DNA of 64,000 nucleotides, from positions 46,355 through 110,354 of the forward strand of contig RCNN01000135.1 in NCBI GenBank assembly GCA_003667245.1, written 5' to 3'. The notes beneath the pieces are model-generated. The model had not been told where the DNA came from and made no database searches. It saw nothing but the letters and a program-made list of their open reading frames with translations. Of this stretch, positions 50,727-61,499 are shown piece after piece; position 1 is the stretch's first letter, and each line of letters opens with the position of its first letter. Both the position numbers and the translations under genes were made by a program. Source of the stretch: Heterostelium multicystogenum. Taxonomy: Eukaryota; Evosea; Eumycetozoa; Acytosteliales; Acytosteliaceae.

Positions 50727-51345
50727 TCATGTCCCATCTACTTCCATTCTATCCCCTTTCTCATCATATTCACTCTCTATCAAAGGTGGAGCATCAACAT
50801 ATTGGATTGATTTATCACCTTTGTTTGACTTCTTGTCGTACACTGTTCTAACATTGACAGGTTTGGGTAGATTTATCACTTCTACTTATGTATAGCTCTC
50901 GACATAACCACCATGATCATTTTGTACAGTAACATGACATTCAGTAGGAGGTGATGACCATTGTACATCAGAAGGGGAGGTCAATCCATTTCTATTCTCA
51001 TAGTAAACTTGAATTATTACTCTTCACCTGTTTCAAACATCTCTTTCCAATGCTCTTCTCCTTCTTAGTAGCATTGAAGAATTCATTTTCTTATTCATAG
51101 GCATTGACTTCCTACAGAATCAACATGATCACCTTCTTTCTTTGAATACAGGTGCTTGCTTGGTACTCTGAGAGGAGATTCTCTTCCTCACTTTCTTGTT
51201 GAACTTTGACAATTGAATCAACTCAACAGGTGTCATCAACGTTGTATTATGTCTATAGTTGTTGTTCATGGGGCAATCCTGAAAGATAGAAACCCATCTC
51301 TTGTTTTTTTTTTTTTTTTTTTTTTTATTTTTAATCATCCAGGTG
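50727..51345 (-). pseudogene. Broken coding remnant, unrecognised
   Basis: On the complement, coding-like blocks alternate in frame. 51350-51129 ends in a basic stretch (NTTLMTPVELIQLSKFNKKV), and 50870-50727 reads DKSIQYVDAPPLIESEYDEK. Between them are shorter fragments such as PPTECHVTVQNDHGGYVESY. Codon composition is protein-like and no start is clear. It could be the 5' neighbour or an earlier exon set of the PD-(D/E)XK-like gene, or a decayed gene. Confidence 0.35.
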
Positions 51346-51366
51346 ATCATAATTTATTAATTAAAT

Positions 51367-51446
51367 AATAAATGTGGAGGGTCAGAACCTCACAGTGTAC
51401 TATATATATATATATTTCACGACACAAAGGGACAGTCGTGATTGTC
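51367..51446. repeat. Dispersed repeat, copy 2
   Basis: This is the partner of 49041-49111, with a longer TATATA tract and an extra hairpin (gagg...cctc). The segment cacgac...gtcgtg (51419-51440) can form a 6-bp stem that copy 1 lacks. Confidence 0.75.
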
Positions 51447-51486
51447 CGAAATATATTTTTTTTTTTTCATTTTTCCCGTTTTCCTG

Positions 51487-52948
51487 TTTTTTTTTTTTTT
51501 TTTTTTTTTTTTTTTGGTTTGTATTCATATCCAAATGAAAATATTAATCTATAAATGAACGCGGAAGCACCAGATTGGGGATATCGCAACCAGAGATGGT
51601 GAAAATGTTCCAGTCTTTTTTGAACTCATTGATAGCAACGGTGGTGGCTGGTTCAGCAGTGCCTTTGGAAGTCAGCGATAAACAGAGCTTATGGTAATTT
51701 ATTGCAACCAAGTTTTTATAGTACTTGCTTGACAACTTAGGAATGTTAGTGAAGTCAAGTGTCTTATCACCATACAGATTGTTGGACACCACTCTCCATA
51801 TGGCTCTGATTATGCACGCGGTTAAATGCAGGAACGGCAGTTTGGTTCTCTTACCTGATTTGGTATTTATAAAAGAGATGTTAGTGATAGACCAGTTTAG
51901 GAGATTGTAACCGCAATATCTTCTATATTGATTCTTGATTTTTGATAGTAAAGTTAACCCAAAAAGAGCAATGCAACAAAGAAATAATGGTCATATGGCT
52001 TTGAGTCTATTGAAAGACCACACAGGACACAGTTATGCTCTTCCCTGAGATGGTTAATGGGGAGAGCGTGGGCGAAGAAACGGAATATAACGTCCCGACA
52101 GGCCGGACCTTTGATTTTGGCTATGTTCTTGAACTGCTCATCAAAAGAGAATCTAGTCAGCAGGGAAATGGTACTTTGACCATCAGTTCTTCTGATGTAA
52201 GGATGATCCTTCTTAAACAACTTCCCGTAGATTTCACTGAGGCTAGGGAGTTCATTGCTTGGGAGGCGTATAGGGGAACCATGTCGAGCGTTGGAGGCTA
52301 GTTTGTCTCTAAACTCAAGCCAGGGAAAATAATAAGACTTAACGACGATGGGAAGGTCATCAACGTTGATTTTGTAGGCCTTGAGGTCGCCACGAGGTTT
52401 TTCCAATTTTTGAAATAACCAAAGTTTTTTGTCCGAACCAAGGACTCTGTTGAAAACCCATATTTTATAGGCCTTCGATCTGAGCCTAAGGTCAAAGAGG
52501 TTGAAACCACCAAACCTCCCAAGGGAAGCAAGACCGGTCGGAGGCCATTAAAGTTATGAAATTTGAAGATACAATCCTAGAGGAAGAGAAAAACCAATTA
52601 ATCAGTTTGTTTAATTTTGTAAAATCTTCGTCCGACGGAGACTCCAGGTAGAGATGATAGAAGAGCTTAGGCAAAACATATGAGTTAATGATGGCCGACC
52701 TAGCCCTAAGGGTTAGTGAAGGTCTTTTGAATAGGGAGACATCAGCTTTGATTTGATTAATGAGAGTACTTAGCTTAGATTCGTGACCTTTGGACCCCCA
52801 AGGTAGCGCTCATTGGTAGTGGAGACAGGGAAAGCGACATGGATACATCAATACCATTGAGAGGGATAATGTACACTTGGATGGGTTGATCCTAGCAGAT
52901 GTGGATCTCTTGTCACCTAATACAAACAAAAGGTTCTTCAAGGCCATT
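51487..52948 (-). mobile_element. 5'-truncated non-LTR retrotransposon (ORF2 C-terminal part)
   Basis: The element reads on the complement. At the high-coordinate end, near 52900-52780, INPSKCTLSL and a YLGVQ-type segment match the end of a reverse-transcriptase palm. RPSLTLRARSAIINSYVLPK (near 52720-52670) and PKLFYHLYLESPSDED follow, as in LINE thumb regions. Further on, NHLREEHNCVLCGLSIDSKP...HYFF (near 52010) matches the C-x2-C...H zinc-like motif after the RT of such elements. Coding continues to a stop at 51544-51546. A 29-base poly(T) at 51487-51515 (+) is the 3' A tail. There are at least four frame breaks. The 5' RT fingers, endonuclease and ORF1 are absent. Dictyostelid TRE elements insert near tRNA genes, and tRNA-like sequences lie just upstream. 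Confidence 0.78.
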
Positions 52949-53345
52949 TTGTTTTTTTTTTTTTTTTTGTTGTTATAACCATACAGTTGTTTATTTAAGG
53001 TAGGGTTTAGAAGCCTACAGATTTCTTTTTACAACCACAGGCCGGTTTGTGATGACCATCATTTTATAGAGGCATGACTGCCTATTATTATTGGAGCAAG
53101 GTGTTTCAACAGTGGACTGTTAAGTATTTCGAAGCGACAGAAGATTTTAAGAGTACACCAATAGTTTACGTAGTTGAGGGCTTCACTTGTCAATTTACAT
53201 ATTCTTCATGGCGGGATGGTATCATACAGACTTGAAAGTACATGGGTTCACTGGAAGTGTATGGGGAAAAACTGGAAAACCCGGGATTCGAACCCACGAC
53301 CCAAGGCGTCACAAGCAGACTACCATACCACATCAGCTATTCTGC
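52949..53345 (-). mobile_element. Candidate tRNA-derived SINE
   Basis: On the complement, 53345-53265 holds an A box TAGCTGATGTGG (fits TRGYNNANNNGG) and a B box GGTTCGAATCC (fits GGTTCGANTCC) at tRNA-like spacing. The acceptor and anticodon stems do not pair, so it is not an intact tRNA; the loop TTGTGAC resembles an anticodon loop. About 300 bases of body follow, then an A-rich tail (T run at 52949-52968 on +) that directly abuts the truncated retrotransposon. A tRNA head, unrelated body and A tail define a SINE. Confidence 0.5.
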
Positions 53346-53431
53346 TTGGGCCCTTGGGCTCAAGGCCAATGACCTAATCAGGAGATCTTCAAAAAGAAAT
53401 TTCGCATGCGTACCACATTTTTAAATATTTT

Positions 53432-53500
53432 CTCCCTTCCGAATTGAACCCGGGCCTTTCGCGTGACAGGCGAAAATCCTCACCACTAGACCAAAGGGGA
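53432..53500 (-). tRNA. tRNA-Asp (GTC), T-arm shortened
   Basis: The complement reads TCCCCTT, GGTCTAGTGGTGAGGAT (D arm), TTTCGCCTGTCACGCGAAA (anticodon arm, GTC in CTGTCAC, five clean pairs), then GGCCCGGGTTCAATTCGG and AAGGGAG. The T arm lacks about two C on its 3' side, and the acceptor pairs CCCC with GGG. Both are homopolymer positions, so an assembly error is as likely as a pseudogene. Only 69 bases instead of 72. No T4 terminator follows directly. Confidence 0.7.
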
Positions 53501-53886
53501 ATTTGATATTTTAAAAAAATTTCCAAACCCAAACGCTAAAAATTAATTACATTTTTTAGAATAAATATGTTACTAATTGTTAACCTGTTGAGACCAGAAG
53601 TATATAATTATCAAGACACCCCTTCATCATCTTATGCATGAGTCCCCTTATTTCTCTTAACAAAAATAATCATAGTCTGTTAACAATATTGAAAATCGCA
53701 TTCAACAAACGACATAATTTTTTCTACAATACTTTTTGATCACAATCACGAAAGGATGCAATCTCAAATCAAATTTGCTCGCTTGGCGAATTTGATATCT
53801 AAAATATCTGATTCATGGTTGCTCGATGTTTCGAATCAACATCATGATTAATAGGATTTCGCTTCTTGTGGATCATCAGTTTATCC
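53501..53886. other. Intergenic upstream of TIG/DNase II locus
   Basis: AT-rich, no frame or RNA seen. Probably promoter of the next gene and upstream flank of the tRNA. Confidence 0.5.
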
Positions 53887-56800
53887 ATGAATAAATATAC
53901 AATTTTTTTGTTTTTGTTGGTATTTTTATTAACAATTACAAGTCTCATAGATGCACTTTAATTTTACAGTCCATTTAAGGCATTTTCTACTGGTGGTAAT
54001 CTGTGGTCTATTCTACCAAACATCATTTATTGTTAGCTAATGTTTAAACATTTACATGAATAAGGTTTCTTATAAAGGCAATGACTTTCCAGCTGATTTT
54101 CCTATTCCAACAATTACCATCTCAAAATGGTGCAGGTACTGTTCCATTCACATTGTTGTATCCACTTGATGATGGATTTGTATTTAAGGTACCAAAACCT
54201 ATCCATGATTCATCAAGTCGAAAGCGTAAACTTGATTACGAAGTAATGAAAATGAAAAGTCTACTTTGATCCAACGGCAGATCCTGTCCGCACTGAAGAC
54301 TTTGTCCTTTGTTGGTATGTTATATTGAAACAAAGTACCAAGAGAGAAAATCATTCCTTAATCAAAATCAACAAGAACCTTCCATCAAACAAATTTCACC
54401 GAATAGATACTATCCAAATGCCAATGAACGAACATTAAGAAAATAGAAGGCGACTATTTTGTCATTAATGACTTGGATCCACTACCTACTGTGAAGTTAT
54501 TCAAGCAGGAGGGGCAGATATCATCCTCACTTAATTAGTGTAAAAGAAAAGAGATTCAAGCAAAATTACAGATATTGATCCAATGGAAATGGTCCCTATA
54601 CCTCTTTCTGTCGAAACCCATACTGACTTATTTAATAACTGCGCCCATCCTGTTCCACTATGTTCTACCAATTTGTCACTTCAGTCGTACCTGATCATGG
54701 TTATATCCGAAATATCACTCAATAGTGATTTCAGGAACTGATTTTCTACGATTATCCAGAGCATCTGTATCTACTATTACAGTAGGAGGACATCCATGCA
54801 CTAATGTACAAGTAGATAAGGCTACCGGTGCTCTAAGATGTGATACAACAGCAATATCACTGCCTCCGGGTGTAGTTGATATCCAAGATATCATCCTTAC
54901 CATTGACAAACAACCTGCAAACGGTGATAAAAAATTTGGATACTATCGTAAGTATTTCATTTGGAACCAATCTCTATATTCAAACTAATTAAGATGATAG
55001 ATCCACAAGTGTTTGGAGCTCACCCAGGAATAGGTGTTGCCACAGGTGGCACCGATATAGTTATCACAGGTAAACACTTAATGGATGTAACAGCTGTTAG
55101 TGTTTGGTGACGTTCCATGTATGATTGATGGATCGACAATATCAGCAGATTCGTTTACATGCAGGACAGGTGCATTTGACATGAGCAATCCAATGGGTGC
55201 CTCTTACTTTTTAAAGGTGACCATAGGTGGTGGAGTTTTCCAATCATTTTCAATGTTTACCTATTATGAGCCAATCATTGAGAGTATCTATCCAGATAAA
55301 GTATTAAACAAAGGTATTTGGAGGATAGAGATCAAAGGAAACTGGATTCCATCCAAATTACTTTATCATGGTTGGAGATCAGAAATATATTCCAACACTT
55401 CTTTCTACCTATACCAATGCCTATATTGATTTGGATTCAAGTAAACATCCGCTTGGTGAATCACTTTTGACTGTAATATCCAACGGTGCTAGCAGCAGTG
55501 CCACAATGATTGAAATTATTGAACCAACTATTACAGCCATCAGTAGTGATACCAGTTATTTCAGATCCACCCTTTAGTTACAATCACTACCAGTAATTTC
55601 CCAATTGGTCTGACTGTGACCAATCTAGAAAGGAAATACAAGTTTTTCATTGGAAAAAAACAATGTCAACGCCTAAAACAAATCAACGCAATCCAATTTT
55701 ACTTGCATCGTTCCGGCAAGTGATGCCGCAGGAGAGACCGATATCACATTCTCAATTAGAAAGATGGGTTAATGACCACATTTGAAATACAAAATACACA
55801 GAACCATCTGTTGATTCCATAACTCAGACAACAAACATCCCAATGGGAGGTGGAAAATTTAGTCATTGATGGATCAGGTCTTCTAAGTATTTACATCCAT
55901 TGAATTCGATTCAAAAACCCATGGATATTTCAAAGTGTACTATCATTCAGATCAGATTACATGTGTTATTCCAAGCTATTCTCCAGGTCTCTATTCTGTC
56001 TATTTGTACGTTGTTGACACTGCTGGAGATAGATATGAATATTTCACTGGAGGTGAAATGAATATGTTGGACCATCCCTTTCATCAGTTATCCCAAAACA
56101 GGGTTCAGAGAAACATGACTATACAATCACACTTGCCGGAGATGGATTTGGAAATGATGTAACGTTGATTACTGTTAATGTAGGAATACATTCTTGCATC
56201 AATATTGTAATAACTCAACCTAATAATGAGATAACCTGTGATTTAATGCCTTTAACAAAAGGTGTATATGATATTGAAATTGGTGTTCAGTCTGATGCAG
56301 CATCTCCCGTAATTCTCGCCAGTGAATCGCTTACTTTTACTTCAAATCCTCTTGCATGCCTTGGACTTCCAGAACCAGACGGAAAAAAGGGAACCAACAG
56401 TCCGGTGGACTGGTGGTTTATCTACAAGATTTTTAAAACTAACTCGTATCTATACATTGATCCACAATGAAAAAATTAGAAAAGAAGGATGGACTGCAAG
56501 ATCCAGATGGTTCTCGAGGTCAGGTAAATTTAAGTCCAATTGAAGCAACATTCCTACAGTATCATGACTATTACTATTTATTTTCCAATGATCAACCAGA
56601 TCACAGAACTGCAAAAGGAACCAGAGCAAAGTCAAAATACACAAAAACACATAGGAGGTGGTCACTTTAAGAGTTTCACAATTTTCGAGAGTGTGAACAA
56701 TGGAATTCATGTTCAACATTCAAATCCAGCAATTTCCATCCTATAAAAAGAAAGATAATGAGTTCAACCAACCTAGCGATGGATTAAATTTTCTTGTTGA

Positions 56801-58881
56801 AACCAGACAAGAGTCAACCATTTCTTTTGTTACTCTTTCCGCCATCTTGAAGATGTCGCAAAGTATTTCCTATACAATGATGCACATCTTTTGGGGGATT
56901 ATAAAGTATTTCCTGGAATGGAAACTTACACACCATTCAAAAAAAAGACATCCCATACTTTTACGATTTCGTCAGATACTATGATCCAGTTAAGTTTCCT
57001 CTTAGAGTTGCATTACCTACTACACACCAACCTCAAGACATTAAATCAATTGTAAGTGAGTGCGACAAAATTGTTGCGACCCACAGTTAATCTCGAAGAT
57101 ACATGCTGGTGGAAGTCTGCTCCAACTATAATTGGCGGTGGTCTCAACGCAATATACTTCATGAAAACCAGCACTGGATTTCCTGACGACAAAAGTCCGT
57201 TCCCTGACATCAATATCCCAAGACCACCTACACTCTCTAAATATATACAAAAAAAAGCTTCTATTTTATGATGGAATCGATATCTGGATGGTTATTGCTG
57301 ATCATTTCAGAAAAAGAAAATGTTTGTTGAAATGTGGATGGCCATTGGACTATATAAGAAGCAGTATCCTCAACCGAAACAAGTTATTAAACATAGCCCA
57401 AATTATGTTTATCAACAAAATTGGCCAATCATGATCCTGGTGCTCTTGATCCATATACTAATTATCTTTTTACGGGGAGCACAAAACAGGTAAATATAAA
57501 TTAATTCAATCACCACCATTTCGAATAACTAACTTTATGTTCTCTATATATGCAGATCATTCTAAACTTGGTTTTCCAATATATCCTGCTTTAGTGCTAA
57601 TATAACCCAAGGTAGATATATTTTTGATTTATCAAAATCTATCTTCATGGTTTTTATTAATAAATTCCAATCGTTTTTAAAAACTATTTCCTGTTTGGAG
57701 ACACCAATAGACACTATGGTCAAGGAGGAAGAGGTGGTGGTGCAATTTGTTTCCAACATCCAGAACTAGTATATCATTCAATAGATTCGTAAGGTCTTAC
57801 GTTTCTCTTAGAGGTGATGGAGAACGTACCTTAAGACCGAAACAATTGAATTATTTATAACAGTTATTCAACCTATTAAATTGGATAGACCTGCTTGGGC
57901 GAACGATAATATATCTCGAAGTCAAAGATGTTATAGGCACTAACCACCACTCAAAATTACCTCGTCAAATCGAAAAGATAACTGCAGCTAAACAATTGCT
58001 AATCCAATGATATTAATTTAGAGATTCAGTCGCTTAGAAACGACAACTGGAATACCTAATTGCCAACCGAGTGGGAAACTTCAATTTTAGCTGTTCCTCC
58101 AGAACTCCCAGAAATGGATGTAATGCAATATAGTTCCTCAGATACATTCTCTCTTCACTACTATGCATATGATGAAAAGTTGGTTCAGTTTGTACCTATG
58201 ACGCAGAGTTAAAATCATGTACAGATGTAAATTCTCGTGTTTCTTTGTTACAACAAGTATTACCAGTTGGCCTATGTTGCCCCAGGCTTCCCTTCAGTCT
58301 ATTAGCTATACCTATTCAGCAACTGAAGCACTTAGAGACATATAATCTGAATCTAAAACAAAGACTTCAAATTGATAGAATTCACTCACTCATTTATGGG
58401 CCAAACTCCCAAATGCCAAAGTGAATCTCTATCAATATTTAGTTGATACGAGTGGAACCATTTTGACACCCTCGTTTTGAAAAACCATTCATTATAAGGA
58501 CGAGCGATGATCTCTGTAAGGAGGAAGTTGCATACTTTATGACGTTACAATATATTTACTACCAGTCAGGTGCCCCAGATAAATCAAACTACTCTTTCTC
58601 AATCGATGAAGATCCAAACTGGGCAAAACGGTATCATTTTAGCAATATCCAAAAAGCTATACAATGTATGTAAAAGATAAATTCTAAATTTGGAAACAAA
58701 ACAACAGACTCATAGTTGATTTTTAGGATCTATTTAAAAAGGATGCCAACTTTGAGGATTGTATGGATACTACTTTTGGTGGATTCAAAAATATTGAAAA
58801 TTACTCTGAGTAGGTAACAGTAGAATCATTATACTTGAATACAGAGTACTAACATCAAAATTGTTGTAAAGTGATAAGGTT
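53887..58881 (+). pseudogene. Secreted IPT/TIG - DNase II fusion, 5' part, heavily broken
   Basis: The ATG at 53887 gives a signal peptide (MNKYTIFLFLLVFLLTITSL). TIG/IPT modules follow in changing frames, at about 54680-54960 (ISGTDFL...TVGGHPCTNV), 55010-55270, 55270-55560, 55800-56050 and 56090-56345. One open frame (56165-56470) runs from the last TIG into CLGLPEPDGKKGTNSPVDWW, the start signature of DNase II. The DNase II domain continues with YLFSNDQPDH (near 56580), GHFKSFTIFESV, a spliced junction (intron 57490-57555) at TDHSKLGF, whose D-H-S-K matches the second catalytic H-x-K motif, and GDTNRHYGQGGRGGG (near 57690-57730). From about 57850 to 58880 the sequence is coding-like but unrecognised. 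No frame exceeds about 110 codons. The first H-x-K is not intact (YTK). Frame breaks are far denser than in neighbouring genes, so decay is likely, though errors contribute. Confidence 0.65.
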
Positions 58882-61105
58882 ATGGATACCCCAACAGTGT
58901 ATCAGCTAATTAGAAGAACTGCAGCAGCTACTTGGGATTGGATTAGTGATACATATTCCAATGGAAATGGTGCAAGAATTAAAAAAGTAACAACAGATAA
59001 AATAGCTGTTACTGATTTGATTAATCTGTTAATAACTACCTTTAAGGAGGATGAAGTCAAATCTCTGGAAGACTTTTCAATGTATATCGATCAAAAGTAT
59101 AATACAGATACTAATTTCCAGAATATATTGATCAATAACTATATCATCTCTCCACACTCATCCATTGACTGATGTTGATGTAATTATGACCTCTATAAAG
59201 ATTGGTACTTTATCAAGCAAATACCAAACATTCATTCAACCCCTGATGAAATTCCAAATCAATCGCCCATAATAGCCAATGAGATAGATATTAAATCTGG
59301 AATTCATCAATTACTTGGAACCTTCACCAAAACAATGAATGAAAGTAGTTTAAGGTCTCTTTCAGTCTATCAACTTGAAAAATTGGAAAACTCCATCGAT
59401 AAATGGATTACCATTCAAAATGAGAGTCAAGCAATTCATTCACTTTTATTGGATCCAATGCAACAGTACCATAACCAACCAATTAAATTCATTGACGAGA
59501 TCAATCAAGACATAGATGGAGCCCAAATTGCTCTTGGAGTTGAGAGTGTTGGCACAGTTGGTACAAGATATACACTTATCTCTCCTCTCTCGATAGTTTC
59601 AATAACTTCGATTCTTGAAAATATTATGAAAAGCCAATCAACTCGTTTGTTATTTGGTGATCTCGAATTCTACTATCTCCCCAAATCACCTCTCTATGAA
59701 GGAACTATTTCAGCTGATTTCGATGGATTAGCCATAGCCACCTTTAACTCAAAACTATGTGATATGTTAATGGTAACTTATCTGGACTTCACATCAGGAA
59801 ATTTGAATACACTTTGCAATAGAGCCGGGCCAATTATCACATCCATTTCAAAACAAAATGGTCCCTCTGTTGGCGGCTACCATATTACATTGAATGGTCT
59901 CAGATTTAACTCATCTATGTCTATTTTATTGGAGAGGACAAATGTAGTTCAACAAATCTATTGTCTCCAACTCAAATAGTTTGTCAAATACCCCCTGGTG
60001 TAGGATCTAAACATCTTATTCAACTGACAACACCAACAACAATTTTCAATATTCAAAGAACAAAATTCTTGTTTGCCTATGATGCACCAGTAATTAGTGG
60101 AATCACCCCAGATATTGTCAAAAGCTATGGAAATGACCAATTGACTATTTTAGGATCTAACTTTGGTCAAGATGAAACAAGAGTCAGAGTTTTAATTGAT
60201 GCAACATTAGAATGTTCCCCAATCATATCTTTATCTCAATCAACAATCATATGTTTGACTCCCGCTGGTATTGGCAAATATCAAACCGTCAATGTTTATA
60301 TTGATAATCAATCATCTAAATTTGACATCAACAGAACCCATACATTTAGTTATAGTGGTCCAATGATAAATTCACTTGCTCCAAAATCTGGAGATCCTGG
60401 AGATCAAATCATCATTTTAGGTAGTGGATTTGGAGAATCACCAAACTTGTACATTGATGATAACTTTATGGAGATCAAAAACTTTTTCTGGAGAAGCAAT
60501 CATCATGGATTTAGAAACAAACATCTTGACCAAAAAAATGACTATCCAAGCTGGTGACCAATCCTTAAATTCTCAATTTGCATACTATCCTCCAGTTGTA
60601 ACACAAATAACCGATCACTTAATTCCTACAACAGGAGGAATAATACAATTCAATGGATTTGGATGGGGTATTTCATCTACTGATATCACTTTCCATATGA
60701 ACTCTACTGTTATTGATTGCACTTCGTTCAACTATTCGTTGAATGCTTTTATTCCTCCTGGAATAGGATACAATTACAATCTTTCCTTGTCACTTTCAGG
60801 TCAGCCAGTAGATATTAGAACAAACAAGACAATTTCATATCAACCACCAACAATCACCCATTATTCTTTAAGAAATAAACAAACTCATCATATATGGATT
60901 CAACTTTGTTCCAGTGGAGTTGATGTTACATACGATCCCAATACATCCTACATTGATATAATATATTCAACAACCACAAAGAAATGCACCACATTCGAGA
61001 CCAGTGCCAAGGCAATATGTGATTATGATTCTGATGATTTTTCCAATATCTGTCCAAGTTGTCGTTGCTGGACAACAATCTAGTGTCTTTATTTTATATG
61101 AATGA
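58882..61105 (+). CDS. IPT/TIG-domain 3' part of the TIG-DNase II locus
   Basis: This continues the preceding region with longer frames (58882-59172, 59335-59979, 59961-60557, 60424-61083). The first 900 bases encode an unrecognised, mostly alpha-helical segment (VYQLEKLENSIDKWITIQNE). Then at least three TIG modules follow: near 59830 (IITSISKQNGPSVGGYHITL), 60085 (VISGITPDIVKSYGNDQLTI), 60360 (MINSLAPKSGDPGDQIIILG) and 60590 (VVTQITDHLIPTTGG). Breaks occur near 59955, 60485 and 61045. The last frame change yields VVVAGQQSSVFILYE and a stop at 61103-61105. No transmembrane segment or GPI signal follows, so the product would be secreted. TIG repeats are common in dictyostelid cell-surface recognition proteins (Tgr family). 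It could also be a separate gene, but no ATG with a signal peptide is seen at its start. Confidence 0.65.
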
Positions 61106-61499
61106 AATAAACGTTCATCGTATTTAATTATGCGATTAAAAAAAATTTATCATTTCTTTTATTAGTGTATGACAACAATTTATCAAGGTTTAGGTTTAGT
61201 TGTTATTGTTGGTAAGTTGTAAAGTTGTTGATGATTTGTATTGTTGTAGATTGTAATTTGTTTTTTTTTTTTGTTTTTTTTTGTTTTTTAAGTTTAAATG
61301 TCTCTTGAATTGATTTTGGTTGATAAGGAATTCTTCTTGATCAATGTTCTATTGTTAGTTGATGTACAAATAAGTGTCATAACAAATGCGTAGTTCGATA
61401 TTTGTACTTGTGATGATTGTTGGTGCACAAGGATGAGTTAAGAAGAATGTATTAGGTCAGACGGAAAAAAAGACAATCCAACCTCAGCGGATCAATTAG
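61106..61499. other. Intergenic, convergent gene ends
   Basis: AT-rich with T runs (61260-61290). No gene seen. Confidence 0.6.

Noticed and set aside
53265..53345. Intact tRNA-His (GTG loop)
   Set aside because: Anticodon and acceptor stems do not pair, so a SINE head or tRNA relic fits better.
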